Assembly (NCBI GenBank): GCA_028712845.1
Contig: JAQTPO010000016.1
Location: 1 to 21,936 of the forward strand
Source of the DNA: Dehalococcoidales bacterium
GTDB taxonomy: Bacteria; Chloroflexota; Dehalococcoidia; Dehalococcoidales; Fen-1064
DNA: 21,936 nt
Reading direction: 5' to 3'
Part shown: positions 9,690 to 18,243 of the stretch, in pieces
How positions within the stretch are numbered: position 1 is the first letter of the stretch
Layout of the letters: every line of letters starts with the position of its first letter
The notes under the pieces: generated by a model
What the model saw: only the letters and a program-made list of their open reading frames with translations
Told to the model about the DNA's origin: nothing
Databases searched by the model: none
Made by a program: the position numbers and the translations under genes

Positions 9690-11273
9690 TTATTTCTCCA
9701 CGTATTTAGTAGGTTGCCCAGCACTCACCGTGACAATATCGGCAGTTAAGTTAGCCAGACCGTTGGAGATATCAGCCTTACGTGTCCTATTGATTTTTTC
9801 GGTAACTTTACGGAAGTGAAAACCATAGGCAGAAAGAATTAACGAAAGCGGGAAGAATTTGGGACGTCTCACCAGCGTTGTAAGAATAAATCTCCAGAAG
9901 CGTACTCTGCCTCTGTCAAGTACGCCCAGAATCCACATCGATTTGAAAAGCCCCACGATGTGAGACCACTTCAGTTGATAAGCCTTTATTTCGTAATGCG
10001 GATGGAATTCCTTGAGAAACGTGGTGATTCTTGCGTAATACTGCTTGGGGGCATAGATAGTCTGTAAGATGTTATGATACCCATCGATAAGGGTTTCCTT
10101 TTTCATCTTCGGGACAAAATTCAGGCTGCAATCGGTATTATCCCCGCTGAAGCCGCCTTTTACCAGACGGTTCTCTTTCTTCAATCGTTCGTAAAGTCTG
10201 GTACCCCGCGGGGCATTAAGCAAGCCGACCATCGCCGTGACGATGCCGCTCTTCTGAATGAACTCGATTTGGCGACGGAAAATTGAATCCGGGTCATTAT
10301 CGAAACCAACGATAAAGCCGCCCTGCACTTCCATCCCGAAGTTCTGAATCTTTTTCACTGCTGCCACGAGGTCGCGGTTTTTATTCTGCGATTTATTACA
10401 CTCCACCAGGCTATCCTCATATGGAGTTTCAATACCCACAAAAACCCGGTCAAAACCCGCTTTCACCATCATGCGCATTAGCTCTTCATCATCAGCCAGA
10501 TTAATGGACGCCTCGGTAAAAAGCGAAGGCGGCTGTCGCTTCGTTTTACGCCAGGCAATAATTGCCGGCAGGATTTCTTGTTTCAATTTATTCTTGTTGC
10601 CGATGAAATTATCATCGACAATGAAGACGCTGCTCCGCCAACCATGGTTATAGAGAGCATCCAGTTCCCTGATGACCTGTTCCTTTGTTTTGGTCCGCGG
10701 TTTGTGTCCGTTGAGAACGACAATATCACAAAACTCACAATCGAAAGGACAGCCGCGCGAATACTGAATATTCATCGAGGAGTATTTGCTCATTTTGACA
10801 AGCGACCAGTCCGGGACCGGAATTTTAGAAATATCCGGGCGTTCAGGTGAAGTGTAAATATGCTTGGCGGCACCTTCTTCCAAATCTGCTAGGAATAAAG
10901 GCAGAGTTACTTCCGCCTCATCAAGTACCAGATGGTCCACATCATCGAATTCTTCGTATTCCGTGGTGACCAGAGGACCGCCTGCAACCACTTTTCTGCC
11001 GAGCGCATGACACCGCTTGATTACTTCATGCATGGATTCTCTCTGTACAATCATCGCACTGACAAACACATAGTCCGCCCACTTGATATCCGTGTCTTTA
11101 AGCGAAGCGATGCTCATATCCACCAGTTTTTTCTCCCATTGAGATGGGAGCATTGCTGCTATGGTCACTAAACCCAGCGGTGGTAAAGATGCCTTTTTCA
11201 GAACCATATTCAGAGCATGTTTGAAGCTCCAGAAGGTATCAGGATAATCAGGATAAACTAACAATATCTTCAA
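9690..11273 (-). CDS. B12-binding-domain radical SAM protein
   Basis: A 527-residue enzyme with three parts. An N-terminal cobalamin-binding-type Rossmann domain (about 1-140, with VVAGGP at 95-100) lacks the DxHxxG motif, as is common in this class. The radical SAM core has its [4Fe-4S] cysteines at 175, 179 and 182 (CPFDCEFC). A C-terminal region of about 200 residues resembles DUF4070, found in relatives such as the hopanoid methylase HpnP. Likely chemistry is a B12-dependent methylation or other radical modification, probably of a lipid or small metabolite; the substrate is not known from sequence. The start is TTG at 11271-11273, with AGGAG six bases upstream. A promoter at 11336-11364 precedes it, and the phosphate-uptake genes follow. 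Confidence 0.9.
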   Translation of the reverse strand: MKILLVYPDYPDTFWSFKHALNMVLKKASLPPLGLVTIAAMLPSQWEKKLVDMSIASLKDTDIKWADYVFVSAMIVQRESMHEVIKRCHALGRKVVAGGPLVTTEYEEFDDVDHLVLDEAEVTLPLFLADLEEGAAKHIYTSPERPDISKIPVPDWSLVKMSKYSSMNIQYSRGCPFDCEFCDIVVLNGHKPRTKTKEQVIRELDALYNHGWRSSVFIVDDNFIGNKNKLKQEILPAIIAWRKTKRQPPSLFTEASINLADDEELMRMMVKAGFDRVFVGIETPYEDSLVECNKSQNKNRDLVAAVKKIQNFGMEVQGGFIVGFDNDPDSIFRRQIEFIQKSGIVTAMVGLLNAPRGTRLYERLKKENRLVKGGFSGDNTDCSLNFVPKMKKETLIDGYHNILQTIYAPKQYYARITTFLKEFHPHYEIKAYQLKWSHIVGLFKSMWILGVLDRGRVRFWRFILTTLVRRPKFFPLSLILSAYGFHFRKVTEKINRTRKADISNGLANLTADIVTVSAGQPTKYVEK

Positions 11274-11335
11274 CTGCGTCTCCTAGGGACGACCACATTG
11301 ACTTATCAACATAATCATCATTAATTGCTACGATT

Positions 11336-11364
11336 AGTATAGCCCCTTTTCCATATGATGTCTA
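11336..11364 (-). promoter_or_regulatory. Promoter of the radical SAM / DUF47 unit
   Basis: On the minus strand, -35 TAGACA (11359-11364), a 17-bp spacer and -10 TATACT (11336-11341), each one base off consensus. The predicted start near 11329 gives a leader of about 55 nt. It lies just past the terminator of the hyp genes. Confidence 0.6.
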
Positions 11365-11387
11365 TGATTATGTTATCCCCCCAGCAT

Positions 11388-11419
11388 AAATAAAAAAATG
11401 CAGAAGCATTTTTTTATTT
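11388..11419 (-). terminator. Terminator after hypB
   Basis: A 14-bp stem, AAATAAAAAAATGC (11388-11401) and GCATTTTTTTATTT (11406-11419), encloses a 4-nt loop, 28 nt after the hypB stop. The stem is AT-rich with a GC core of only a few pairs, and the descending arm itself supplies the U-run. The symmetry would let it work in both directions. It marks the end of the hydrogenase cluster. Confidence 0.65.
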
Positions 11420-11446
11420 TTTACATACAGGAAACCGATATTTCTT

Positions 11447-12100
11447 TTACTGCTTCCCCATCTGGGCAATTAACCATTTCGCCCATTCCTGAACGCCCTC
11501 TCCGATAGTGCAGGAAACCTTGAAAACCGCCGCCTTACTGTTGATATTTTTGACTGCTTTCGTGAAAGCATCCACGTTGAATTTTACGTAGGGCAAGAGG
11601 TCGATTTTATTGAGTACCAGCGCATCGACCGTATTGAACATCAAGGGATATTTGAAAGGTTTGTCATCGCCTTCCGGCACACTGGCAATCAGCACTTTGC
11701 GGTGCTCGCCGAGGTTAAACTCGGCGGGGCAGACCAGGTTACCGACATTCTCAATCAGAAGCAAATCAATCTCTGACAGAGGCAGATTATTCAGAGCATT
11801 CTGCACCTCAATAGCTTCAAGATGACATTCACCGCCGGTGGTATTAATTTGTATTACCGGAACTCCTTCGCCTGCAACAGTCTCGGAATCGATGCTGGAG
11901 CTGATATCGCCTTCGATGACGCCGATTTTCACCTTATTTTTTAACGCCTTGATAGTCTGCAGAACCACACTGGTCTTGCCGGCGCCCGGCGATGCCATAA
12001 TATTGACACAAAAAACCTTGTTCTTATCCAGCAACTCACGATTTTTCTCAGCCAGTTGTTCGTTCGCGCCCAGGATGTCTTTTAAAATTTTGATTTCCAT
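11447..12100 (-). CDS. hypB: Hydrogenase nickel incorporation GTPase HypB
   Basis: A 217-residue SIMIBI-class GTPase that, with HypA, inserts nickel into the hydrogenase large subunit in the cytoplasm. Visible motifs are the P-loop ASPGAGKTS (36-44), the metal-binding site of the G domain (Cys92 and His93 in GGECHLEA, Cys124 in NLVCPA) and the guanine-specificity motif NKID (164-167). The N-terminus has neither the CxxCGC high-affinity nickel site of E. coli HypB nor a His-rich stretch, so nickel binding rests on the G domain. The ATG directly abuts the hypA stop codon (TAA ATG). Its ribosome binding site, GAGGTG, lies inside the end of hypA, which points to translational coupling. Confidence 0.96.
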   Translation of the reverse strand: MEIKILKDILGANEQLAEKNRELLDKNKVFCVNIMASPGAGKTSVVLQTIKALKNKVKIGVIEGDISSSIDSETVAGEGVPVIQINTTGGECHLEAIEVQNALNNLPLSEIDLLLIENVGNLVCPAEFNLGEHRKVLIASVPEGDDKPFKYPLMFNTVDALVLNKIDLLPYVKFNVDAFTKAVKNINSKAAVFKVSCTIGEGVQEWAKWLIAQMGKQ

Positions 12101-12442
12101 TTAATCCACCTCGATACTTTCTACAAATAGTTCTTTACCGGCAATGATTTCTATGCTATTCCCTTTACAATTCGGGCATGTCCAGTCAAATTCGCTTATT
12201 TCAAATGCCTGCTTGCAGGTACAACATTGCGCTCTCGGCTTGACCATTAATAAAGAAACCGACGCACCTTCAGCAATCGTACCTCTGGTCAGGAAGTCCA
12301 GATAAAACTGCACACTCTCGCTCACTACGCCGGTCATTTCCCCGATGACCAGATTGATTTTGGTCACCTTTTTCGCCTGCGCCTGTTCGGCATGTTTCAA
12401 GACAATCTCAAACATACTTTGTGTAATCGCCAGTTCGTGCAT
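12101..12442 (-). CDS. hypA: Hydrogenase nickel metallochaperone HypA
   Basis: A 113-residue HypA, the usual length. It begins MHEL, so His2 and Glu3 of the nickel-binding N-terminus are present. The zinc site has two CxxC pairs, Cys73/Cys76 and Cys89/Cys92 (CPNC); an extra Cys74 sits inside the first. It hands nickel to the large subunit together with HypB. It abuts hypE upstream (TAA ATG) and hypB downstream with no gap, and its ribosome binding site GAGGA lies in the last codons of hypE. Confidence 0.96.
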   Translation of the reverse strand: MHELAITQSMFEIVLKHAEQAQAKKVTKINLVIGEMTGVVSESVQFYLDFLTRGTIAEGASVSLLMVKPRAQCCTCKQAFEISEFDWTCPNCKGNSIEIIAGKELFVESIEVD

Positions 12443-13453
12443 TTAACAAATCCTCGGCAAGAGGTCGCCTACCAGCATATCCACAATTCGTGAAGACCCC
12501 AGCACCGTCTTCATCACCACTCTGCAGGGATGCCCGGCGATTACCTCACCGATGATAACGGCATCCTTACCATATTTGTGCTTCTTCATCGTCTTCAGGA
12601 TTTTTTCAGCATCTTCTTTAGCCACAATAGCAATCATTTTGCCTTCGTTGGCAACATACAATGGGTCAAGCCCCAGCATTTCACAGGCGCCCATAACTTC
12701 ATCCCGCACGGGGAGATTTGCCTCTTCAATTCTGATGCCGACTTTCGATTGCTCGGCGAGTTCATTCAGTGTGGTCGCCAATCCGCCGCGGGTAGGGTCA
12801 CGCAGACAATGGATATTCCGGCTGGCTTTCAACATTTCCGCCACCAGACCTGCCAGCGGCGCACAATCACTCTCCAGTTCGGTGGAAAAACTGATGCCTT
12901 CCCGTTTACTGAGCACCGCAATACCGTGGTCGCCAATTGTCCCGCTCAGGATGATTTTGTCACCGACTCTGGCATTACTGCCGGAGATATTGATGCCTTC
13001 AGGTATAACGCCGATGCCGGCAGTATTGACAAAAATCCGGTCGGCACTGCCGCGGTTCACGACCTTGGTATCACCGGTGACGATTTTCACTCCAGCATCA
13101 TCAGCCGTCGATTTGATAGAATCGACAAGCCGCTTCAAATCGCTCAGAAGCAGTCCTTCCTCGATAATAAAGGCGAGAGAAAGGTAAAGAGGCTTAGCCC
13201 CGGATGTCGCCAGGTCATTCACCGTACCGCAAACTGCCAGCTTGCCGATATTACCGCCGGGGAAAAAGATTGGGTTGACCACATAGCTATCGGTAGTGAA
13301 AGCCAGCCTGCCCTTAATCTCAAAAATCGCCGCATCATCCATCTGCGCCAGCAACGGATTATCCAGAGCGCTGACAAAGCTCTTCGTGATGAGGTCGTGG
13401 GCAAGCTTACCGCCGCTACCGTGAGCCAGCAAGATTTTATCTTCCACCATCAT
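12443..13453 (-). CDS. hypE: Hydrogenase maturation protein HypE (thiocarbamate dehydratase)
   Basis: A 336-residue PurM-like ATPase that dehydrates the carbamoyl group placed on its C-terminal cysteine by HypF, forming the thiocyanate that supplies the cyanide ligands. The N-terminal LLAHGSGGK, the MDDAA motif and the C-terminal PRIC, ending exactly in the catalytic Cys336, are all present. The exact start is uncertain: ATG at 13453, ATG at 13450 and GTG at 13447 are adjacent, and GGAG ends right at the first one, so the second ATG or the GTG is better spaced. It leads the hypE-hypA-hypB trio, and a 122-bp repeat element separates it from hypD. Confidence 0.96.
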   Translation of the reverse strand: MMVEDKILLAHGSGGKLAHDLITKSFVSALDNPLLAQMDDAAIFEIKGRLAFTTDSYVVNPIFFPGGNIGKLAVCGTVNDLATSGAKPLYLSLAFIIEEGLLLSDLKRLVDSIKSTADDAGVKIVTGDTKVVNRGSADRIFVNTAGIGVIPEGINISGSNARVGDKIILSGTIGDHGIAVLSKREGISFSTELESDCAPLAGLVAEMLKASRNIHCLRDPTRGGLATTLNELAEQSKVGIRIEEANLPVRDEVMGACEMLGLDPLYVANEGKMIAIVAKEDAEKILKTMKKHKYGKDAVIIGEVIAGHPCRVVMKTVLGSSRIVDMLVGDLLPRIC

Positions 13454-13502
13454 CTCCGTACCAAGTTCGCTGAAATATCAAGGCTTGAGGTTGTCCGAAA
13501 TT

Positions 13503-13624
13503 GTCATTGCGAGCACTTCGTTCCTCAGTGTAAACTCCGCGAAGCAATCTCTGGGAAGAGGGGAAACCCCACCACCCTGAGATTGCAGCGTCATCCCTAT
13601 TCCATCGGGATTCCTCGCAATGAC
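13503..13624. repeat. Inverted-repeat (MITE- or REP-like) element between hypD and hypE
   Basis: A 122-bp element with perfect 11-bp terminal inverted repeats, GTCATTGCGAG (13503-13513) and CTCGCAATGAC (13614-13624). A second nested pair, GCAATCTC (13544-13551) and GAGATTGC (13579-13586), and small inner hairpins (GGGG AAA CCCC; ATCCC...GGGAT) complete it. The whole can fold into one long stem. The GTCATTGCGAG...GCAATCTC pattern is a familiar dispersed repeat of many bacterial genomes. It encodes nothing credible. No clear target-site duplication is visible. It fills most of the only sizeable gap in the hyp block. Confidence 0.85.
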
Positions 13625-13691
13625 CACTAATAATTTTGTAACAAAGCATCGCACAATTCTTATACAACATCGAAACCAATTTCGTATCTTT

Positions 13692-14777
13692 TTAATGGTC
13701 TCCATACAGGTAATAAGCCGAACAGCTTCCCTCAGATGATACCATACAGGGCCCCACCGGATTTTCCGGCGTGCAGGCTTTGCGGAATAAACGGCAATCA
13801 GCGGGAGTTTTGACACCCCGCAGGATTTCACCACAGAGACAGCCTTTCGGTTCGATAACCGGCTCTAATTTGATATCAAAGGCAAGTTCGGCATCATACT
13901 GCGCGAATTTATGCCTCAATTTCAAGCCGCTATCGGGGACTGCACCCATCCCCCTCCATTTGGCAGGACAGGACTCAAAGACCTGCCCCATTATCTTTTG
14001 CGCCTGCAGATTGCCTTCCCGGGTCACTCCTCGCTTGTAGGCAATCTCTACTTTCGATTCATATTTTTCCGTCTGATTGACCAGCATGGCGACACACTGC
14101 AGGATATCCAGCGGCTCAAAACCGGAAACGACACACGGAATACGGTAATCACGGGCAACGAACTCCCATGCATTAGAACCGGTGATGGCAGACACATGCC
14201 CCGGGCAGATCAATCCGCCCAGTTTGACCTCGCCGGCATCCAGGATTGCTTTAATCACAGGCGGACACACCTTATGCAGCGACAAAATACGGTAATTTTT
14301 AATACCTTGTTGTTCCGCCTGAAGCACCGAGGCGGCAATCGTGGGCGCAGTCGTTTCAAAACCGACGCCGATAAAAACCACCGTTTTATCGGGATTTTCT
14401 GCGGCAATTTTAAGCGCATCCAGCGTGGAATAGACAATGCGGACATCACCGCCATCGGCGCGCGCTTTCTGCAGACTGGAACGGCTGCCCGGCACCTTGA
14501 GCATATCCCCGAAAGTCGTCACGATAACCCCGGGCAGGCGCGCAAACGCGATTGCTTTATCGATATCAACCGTAGCAGTGACACAGACAGGACAGCCCGG
14601 TCCGGACACCATCTCGACAGTCGGGGGGAGTAGCTGACGGATGCCATTTTTGAAAATAGACACCGTGTGCCCGCCACAAAACTCCATCAGCCGCACTTTC
14701 CGTTTTGAATTCTGGCGAATACTGGTAATCAAGCCTTGTGCCAGTTCACTATTGCGGAACTCGGTAACAAATTTCAA
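13692..14777 (-). CDS. hypD: Hydrogenase maturation protein HypD
   Basis: A 361-residue iron-sulfur scaffold that, with HypC, holds the iron while the CN and CO ligands are attached. Visible are FCGGHT (33-38, Cys34), GPGCPVC (59-65, Cys62 and Cys65, the redox-active thiol pair), GFETTAP (139-145) and the C-terminal cysteines 313, 315, 328, 335, 344 and 352 that supply the [4Fe-4S] site. The start is TTG at 14775-14777, with GAGG seven bases upstream. The upstream MauE-thioredoxin gene ends in the same four bases (TTGA), so the two are translationally coupled. Confidence 0.96.
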   Translation of the reverse strand: MKFVTEFRNSELAQGLITSIRQNSKRKVRLMEFCGGHTVSIFKNGIRQLLPPTVEMVSGPGCPVCVTATVDIDKAIAFARLPGVIVTTFGDMLKVPGSRSSLQKARADGGDVRIVYSTLDALKIAAENPDKTVVFIGVGFETTAPTIAASVLQAEQQGIKNYRILSLHKVCPPVIKAILDAGEVKLGGLICPGHVSAITGSNAWEFVARDYRIPCVVSGFEPLDILQCVAMLVNQTEKYESKVEIAYKRGVTREGNLQAQKIMGQVFESCPAKWRGMGAVPDSGLKLRHKFAQYDAELAFDIKLEPVIEPKGCLCGEILRGVKTPADCRLFRKACTPENPVGPCMVSSEGSCSAYYLYGDH

Positions 14778-15706
14778 TCTTTTACCTCAAGAAGCGATTT
14801 ATCGAGACAAGCCTGCAAAGCCTCCCGCTCGATAGTACCCCCAAAACGGCACAGGATACCGTATGTGCCTTCGGTATTTTTGCTCACAATCACCAGTATG
14901 GCAGGAGTAGTCACGATAGCCATATCCGAAACTGCCGGTGGATTCTGGTAATAATCAAGACGGAGAAAAACTATCTTATTGACGTATTCCCGCTCAAGGT
15001 CATTAATAGTTGGCTCGGCTTCTTTACAGGCGCCACAACCTTCAGAATAGAACTCTATCAGGACTGGTTTCTTCTCTATCAGAGCATTATCTACAACATT
15101 TGCTATGGGGGCAGGGACATTCACTGTTTCTATCACAACCCCTGTTCGATTGGAAGGATTGCAGACACCAACTACAATAAACCCAATGGTAATCACAACT
15201 AATACAACTACGGCAAAACGAAACCCAACGCTTAAAATCCTCGATTTGATATGTGCTCTTGCAACCAATTGTCCGATGCTGATGAATTCTTTACCCTTGA
15301 GAAACAGCAGGAGGAATGAAGATAAGAGCATCAACACATCTATTGTGAGTGCTACCGGATGGCTGAGCGTGAGAAATTCACCGAAACAACCGCAACTGCC
15401 GCCGATATCATTCACCAGCGCATAACTGCTGGCAACCATAAAACTGATAATCAGTGGAATTAAAAGCACCACCGAAAATCTGACAAACGCTCCGAGAATT
15501 AGAGAACAACCGATAAATAACTCCACCCACGGCACTACATCACCATAGATAATAGCCAGATTTTCAGATAAAATTCCGTAACTGGCAACTGTGCTGACGA
15601 ATTGGGCTACGTCCTGTATTTTTGCAATGCTGGCGACAAGGAAAACTACACCCAGCGCTAATCGCAAGGCAAGCATCAGCCAGCGATTCTGGAGCAAGGC
15701 TCTCAC
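14774..15706 (-). CDS. MauE/DoxX-type membrane protein fused to a thioredoxin domain
   Basis: A 310-residue fusion. Residues 1-140 form a four-helix MauE/DoxX-like membrane domain with helices near 10-30, 58-75, 77-97 and 117-137. The loop before the fourth helix carries GSCGCFG (103-109, Cys105 and Cys107). A fifth helix (163-183) leads into a thioredoxin-like domain (about 200-310) with the active site CGAC (224-227) and a cis-proline at 268 (TTPAI). The positive-inside rule places the N-terminus and the 138-162 loop inside, and both cysteine pairs outside. By analogy with MauE and DsbD it would relay reducing equivalents or form disulfides outside the membrane. It starts with GTG, overlapping the hypC stop by 4 nt (GTGA), and its stop overlaps the hypD start by 4 nt (TTGA). 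A ribosome binding site (GGAGG) lies inside hypC. It is not a known part of the Hyp machinery; its client is unknown. Confidence 0.88.
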   Translation of the reverse strand: MRALLQNRWLMLALRLALGVVFLVASIAKIQDVAQFVSTVASYGILSENLAIIYGDVVPWVELFIGCSLILGAFVRFSVVLLIPLIISFMVASSYALVNDIGGSCGCFGEFLTLSHPVALTIDVLMLLSSFLLLFLKGKEFISIGQLVARAHIKSRILSVGFRFAVVVLVVITIGFIVVGVCNPSNRTGVVIETVNVPAPIANVVDNALIEKKPVLIEFYSEGCGACKEAEPTINDLEREYVNKIVFLRLDYYQNPPAVSDMAIVTTPAILVIVSKNTEGTYGILCRFGGTIEREALQACLDKSLLEVKD

Positions 15707-15924
15707 TCCGATGCCTCCGCTATTTGCGCAAAGAGTTGCAGTGTTTCTTCAGCCTCCTTCTGGTCAATGATGCTGATGGCATAGCCGGTATGCAGGAGAA
15801 CATAATCGCCCAGCTTTGCATCAGGGGTGAGCCAGAGACTGATGCGGCGGGTAATGCCGCCGATTTCAACATCGGCTTCTTTGCCTTCAATCTTTTTTAT
15901 TAGTGCCGGTATCGCTAAACACAT
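15703..15924 (-). CDS. hypC: Hydrogenase maturation chaperone HypC
   Basis: A 73-residue HypC/HupF chaperone. It begins MCLAIP, and Cys2 is the conserved iron-binding residue after removal of Met1. The LLHTGYAI motif supplies the conserved histidine. It carries iron with HypD and passes the Fe(CN)2CO unit to the large subunit. It starts 6 nt after hypF ends, with AAGGA upstream, and overlaps the following MauE-thioredoxin gene by 4 nt. Confidence 0.95.
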   Translation of the reverse strand: MCLAIPALIKKIEGKEADVEIGGITRRISLWLTPDAKLGDYVLLHTGYAISIIDQKEAEETLQLFAQIAEASE

Positions 15925-15930
15925 AGAATT

Positions 15931-18243
15931 CTAGTCCTTCTTAAAATTCGCTATTACCACCTGTCCCAGAGATAAACCGCCGTCATTGCAGGGCACAAGA
16001 TGGTGCGTGAAGATATCAAAACCCGCTTTCCTAAAACCTGCGGTAGTTAAATTCAGAAGCAACCTGTTCTGAAAAACGCCGCCGCTTAACGCTACCTGTT
16101 TTATGCCGGTGTCAGCAGATATTATTTTACACATATCAAACACAACTTTCGCCACCGTTCGATGGAGTTTCAGCGATATAACAGAAACAGTGACATGATT
16201 CCTGATGTCCTCGACTACCGCCGCACATAACTCTCCCAGCTTCACAATTTTTACACCCGACTCCTCTGAAAATGAGAAGGGATAAGTATCAATTTTTCTA
16301 CGCATTATTTTATCCGTTGCCTGCATCTCCAGCGCAATCGCCGCCTGTGCTTCATAGCTTGCCTCACAAGTAAAGCCCGTCAACGCCGCCACCGCATCGA
16401 AGAGCCTGCCGGCGCTGGAAGTCAGGGGACAATTGACCCGCTTCTTCACCTGCTGTCTTATTATATCAATCTCCACAGGATTAAGTTTAGCTGGAGGCAA
16501 TCCTTCCAGCGAGAAATCATCACCAAGCAGTGAGTAAAGATAACCCAGCGCCATACGGTATGGTTTTTTAATCGCTGTGGCACCGCCGGGCATCGGCACA
16601 TACTCAAATTGTCCCGCTCTCCAGAAATTTTTCCAGTCCGCCACCAGGAATTCACCGCCCCAGATAGCGCCATCGGTGCCGTAACCAACGCCATCGAATG
16701 CTACCCCAATGACCGGTGTATTTATGCCATTCTCTATCATACAGCTGACAATGTGAGCGTGATGATGTTGTACAGGGACAAGCTTCAACTTTTGTTCTCT
16801 TGCCGTGCGTAGAGCATACTTACTCGGGAGATACTCTGGATGCATATCACAGGCAACAATTTCCGGCTCGATGCGGAAAAGCCGTTTGTAAAGCTCGATG
16901 GTATTTTCATAGTGCTCCAGCGTTTCCTCATTCTCCATATCGCCGATATGCTGGCTGACAAAGGCATTGTCATCTCTCGTAAGGCAAAAGGTATTTTTCA
17001 ATTCCGCCCCACAGGCAAGGATTTGTTTTGCTTTGAAGGGCAAATGAATGGGATAAGGAGCATAGCCACGGGCGCGCCTGACGGCAACCGGTTTCTTTTC
17101 CTCAACCATAAAAACACTATCGTCATAGCGGGCATAAATGCCGCGATTGTGCAGGAGAAAATAGTCAGCGATGCCTTTCAACCTGATAAAGGCTTCTTCG
17201 TTGTCCTTGGCAATCGGTTCCTCGCTGAGATTACCACTGGTCATCACTAAAGGTAGTCCAACTTCACGCAAAAGGAGATGATGCAGAGGCGTGTAAGGCA
17301 GCATCATGCCCAGATATTTCAAATCCGGTGCCACCGCCTGAGCGATATTAGATGTCTGGCTATCCCAGCGCAGAAGCACGATCGGGTTTTGCGGCGACTC
17401 CAGTAATTTGATTTCATCAACGGAAACCCGGCAATATTTTTTAACATCCTCTATCGTCATGTCCATCACCGCGAATGGTTTGTCAGGACGGTACTTTCTC
17501 CGTCTCAGCAGATTGACGGCTATCTGATTGGTAGCATCACAGGCGAGTTGAAAACCGCCCAAGCCTCTGATTGCCAGAATCTTGCCATTTTTCAGTAAGT
17601 CACCTGCTTTTCTGATGACATCGGTACATTTGACTGACTTACCGGTACTATCAACCAATTCAAGTTTTGGACCGCATTCGGGACAGGCATTCGGTTGTGC
17701 GTGAAAGCGTCTGTCCAGCGGGTCGTGATATTCCTGTTCACAGCGGGGGCACATCTTAAACTCGCGCATGGTAGTCTTGGAACGGTCATAAGGGACGTCT
17801 TCGATAATCGTGAACCGGGGACCGCAATTGGTACAGTTGGTAAAAGGATAACGGAAACGGCGGTCGTCAGGATTGAAAATTTCATTCCGGCAGTCCGGGC
17901 AAGTGGCAATATCCGGCGAAACAAGCTGGTATTTATTTTTCTGCGCAAGGCTATCCTGAATGCGGAAATCGGCATAACCGATTGGTTCAGCAAAATCAGT
18001 CCGGATTTGCTCGATGTGCGCCATCGGGGGAATCTGTGAGGCAAGCTCTTTCAGGAAACTTCGCACTTCTGCCCTGTTCCCTTCGACTTCAATCTCCACA
18101 TTGCCCGTCGTATTCCGCACCCAACCGCACAGATTACGCTGCGCCGCCAGACGATAGACAAAGGGTCGGAAACCGACTCCCTGCACCACGCCGCGAACGC
18201 TGATGATGGCTCTTTGATTCTTTGGAGACTGCGCCTTGCTCAT
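15931..18243 (-). CDS. hypF: Carbamoyltransferase HypF
   Basis: A 770-residue protein of full length that makes the cyanide precursor from carbamoyl phosphate and ATP and transfers it to HypE. Domains in order are an acylphosphatase (VRGVVQGVGFRPF, residues 16-28), two zinc fingers (Cys115/118/137/140 and Cys165/168/187/190), a YrdC-like nucleotide-binding domain (about 200-390) and a Kae1-like carbamoyltransferase with VQHHHAHIVSCM and FDGVGYGTDGAIWGGE; it ends with NDGGLSLGQ. The ATG is preceded by CGGGGA. A 172-bp gap separates it from hupX, with a lone TATAAT (18260-18265) but no convincing -35, so whether hypF has its own promoter is unclear. Confidence 0.97.
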   Translation of the reverse strand: MSKAQSPKNQRAIISVRGVVQGVGFRPFVYRLAAQRNLCGWVRNTTGNVEIEVEGNRAEVRSFLKELASQIPPMAHIEQIRTDFAEPIGYADFRIQDSLAQKNKYQLVSPDIATCPDCRNEIFNPDDRRFRYPFTNCTNCGPRFTIIEDVPYDRSKTTMREFKMCPRCEQEYHDPLDRRFHAQPNACPECGPKLELVDSTGKSVKCTDVIRKAGDLLKNGKILAIRGLGGFQLACDATNQIAVNLLRRRKYRPDKPFAVMDMTIEDVKKYCRVSVDEIKLLESPQNPIVLLRWDSQTSNIAQAVAPDLKYLGMMLPYTPLHHLLLREVGLPLVMTSGNLSEEPIAKDNEEAFIRLKGIADYFLLHNRGIYARYDDSVFMVEEKKPVAVRRARGYAPYPIHLPFKAKQILACGAELKNTFCLTRDDNAFVSQHIGDMENEETLEHYENTIELYKRLFRIEPEIVACDMHPEYLPSKYALRTAREQKLKLVPVQHHHAHIVSCMIENGINTPVIGVAFDGVGYGTDGAIWGGEFLVADWKNFWRAGQFEYVPMPGGATAIKKPYRMALGYLYSLLGDDFSLEGLPPAKLNPVEIDIIRQQVKKRVNCPLTSSAGRLFDAVAALTGFTCEASYEAQAAIALEMQATDKIMRRKIDTYPFSFSEESGVKIVKLGELCAAVVEDIRNHVTVSVISLKLHRTVAKVVFDMCKIISADTGIKQVALSGGVFQNRLLLNLTTAGFRKAGFDIFTHHLVPCNDGGLSLGQVVIANFKKD

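Noticed and set aside
12530..13630. A 366-codon plus-strand open frame
   Set aside because: It is antisense to hypE and runs through the inverted-repeat element. HypE motifs, including the C-terminal PRIC, are intact on the other strand, and the plus-strand translation resembles no protein family.
13437..13834. Minus-strand frames containing sequences such as AISGWWGFPSSQRLLRGV
   Set aside because: These are the typical translations of the dispersed GTCATTGCGAG inverted repeat, not proteins.
13911..14633. A 240-codon plus-strand open frame
   Set aside because: It is antisense to hypD, which carries all its conserved cysteine motifs; no promoter or good ribosome binding site supports the plus-strand frame.
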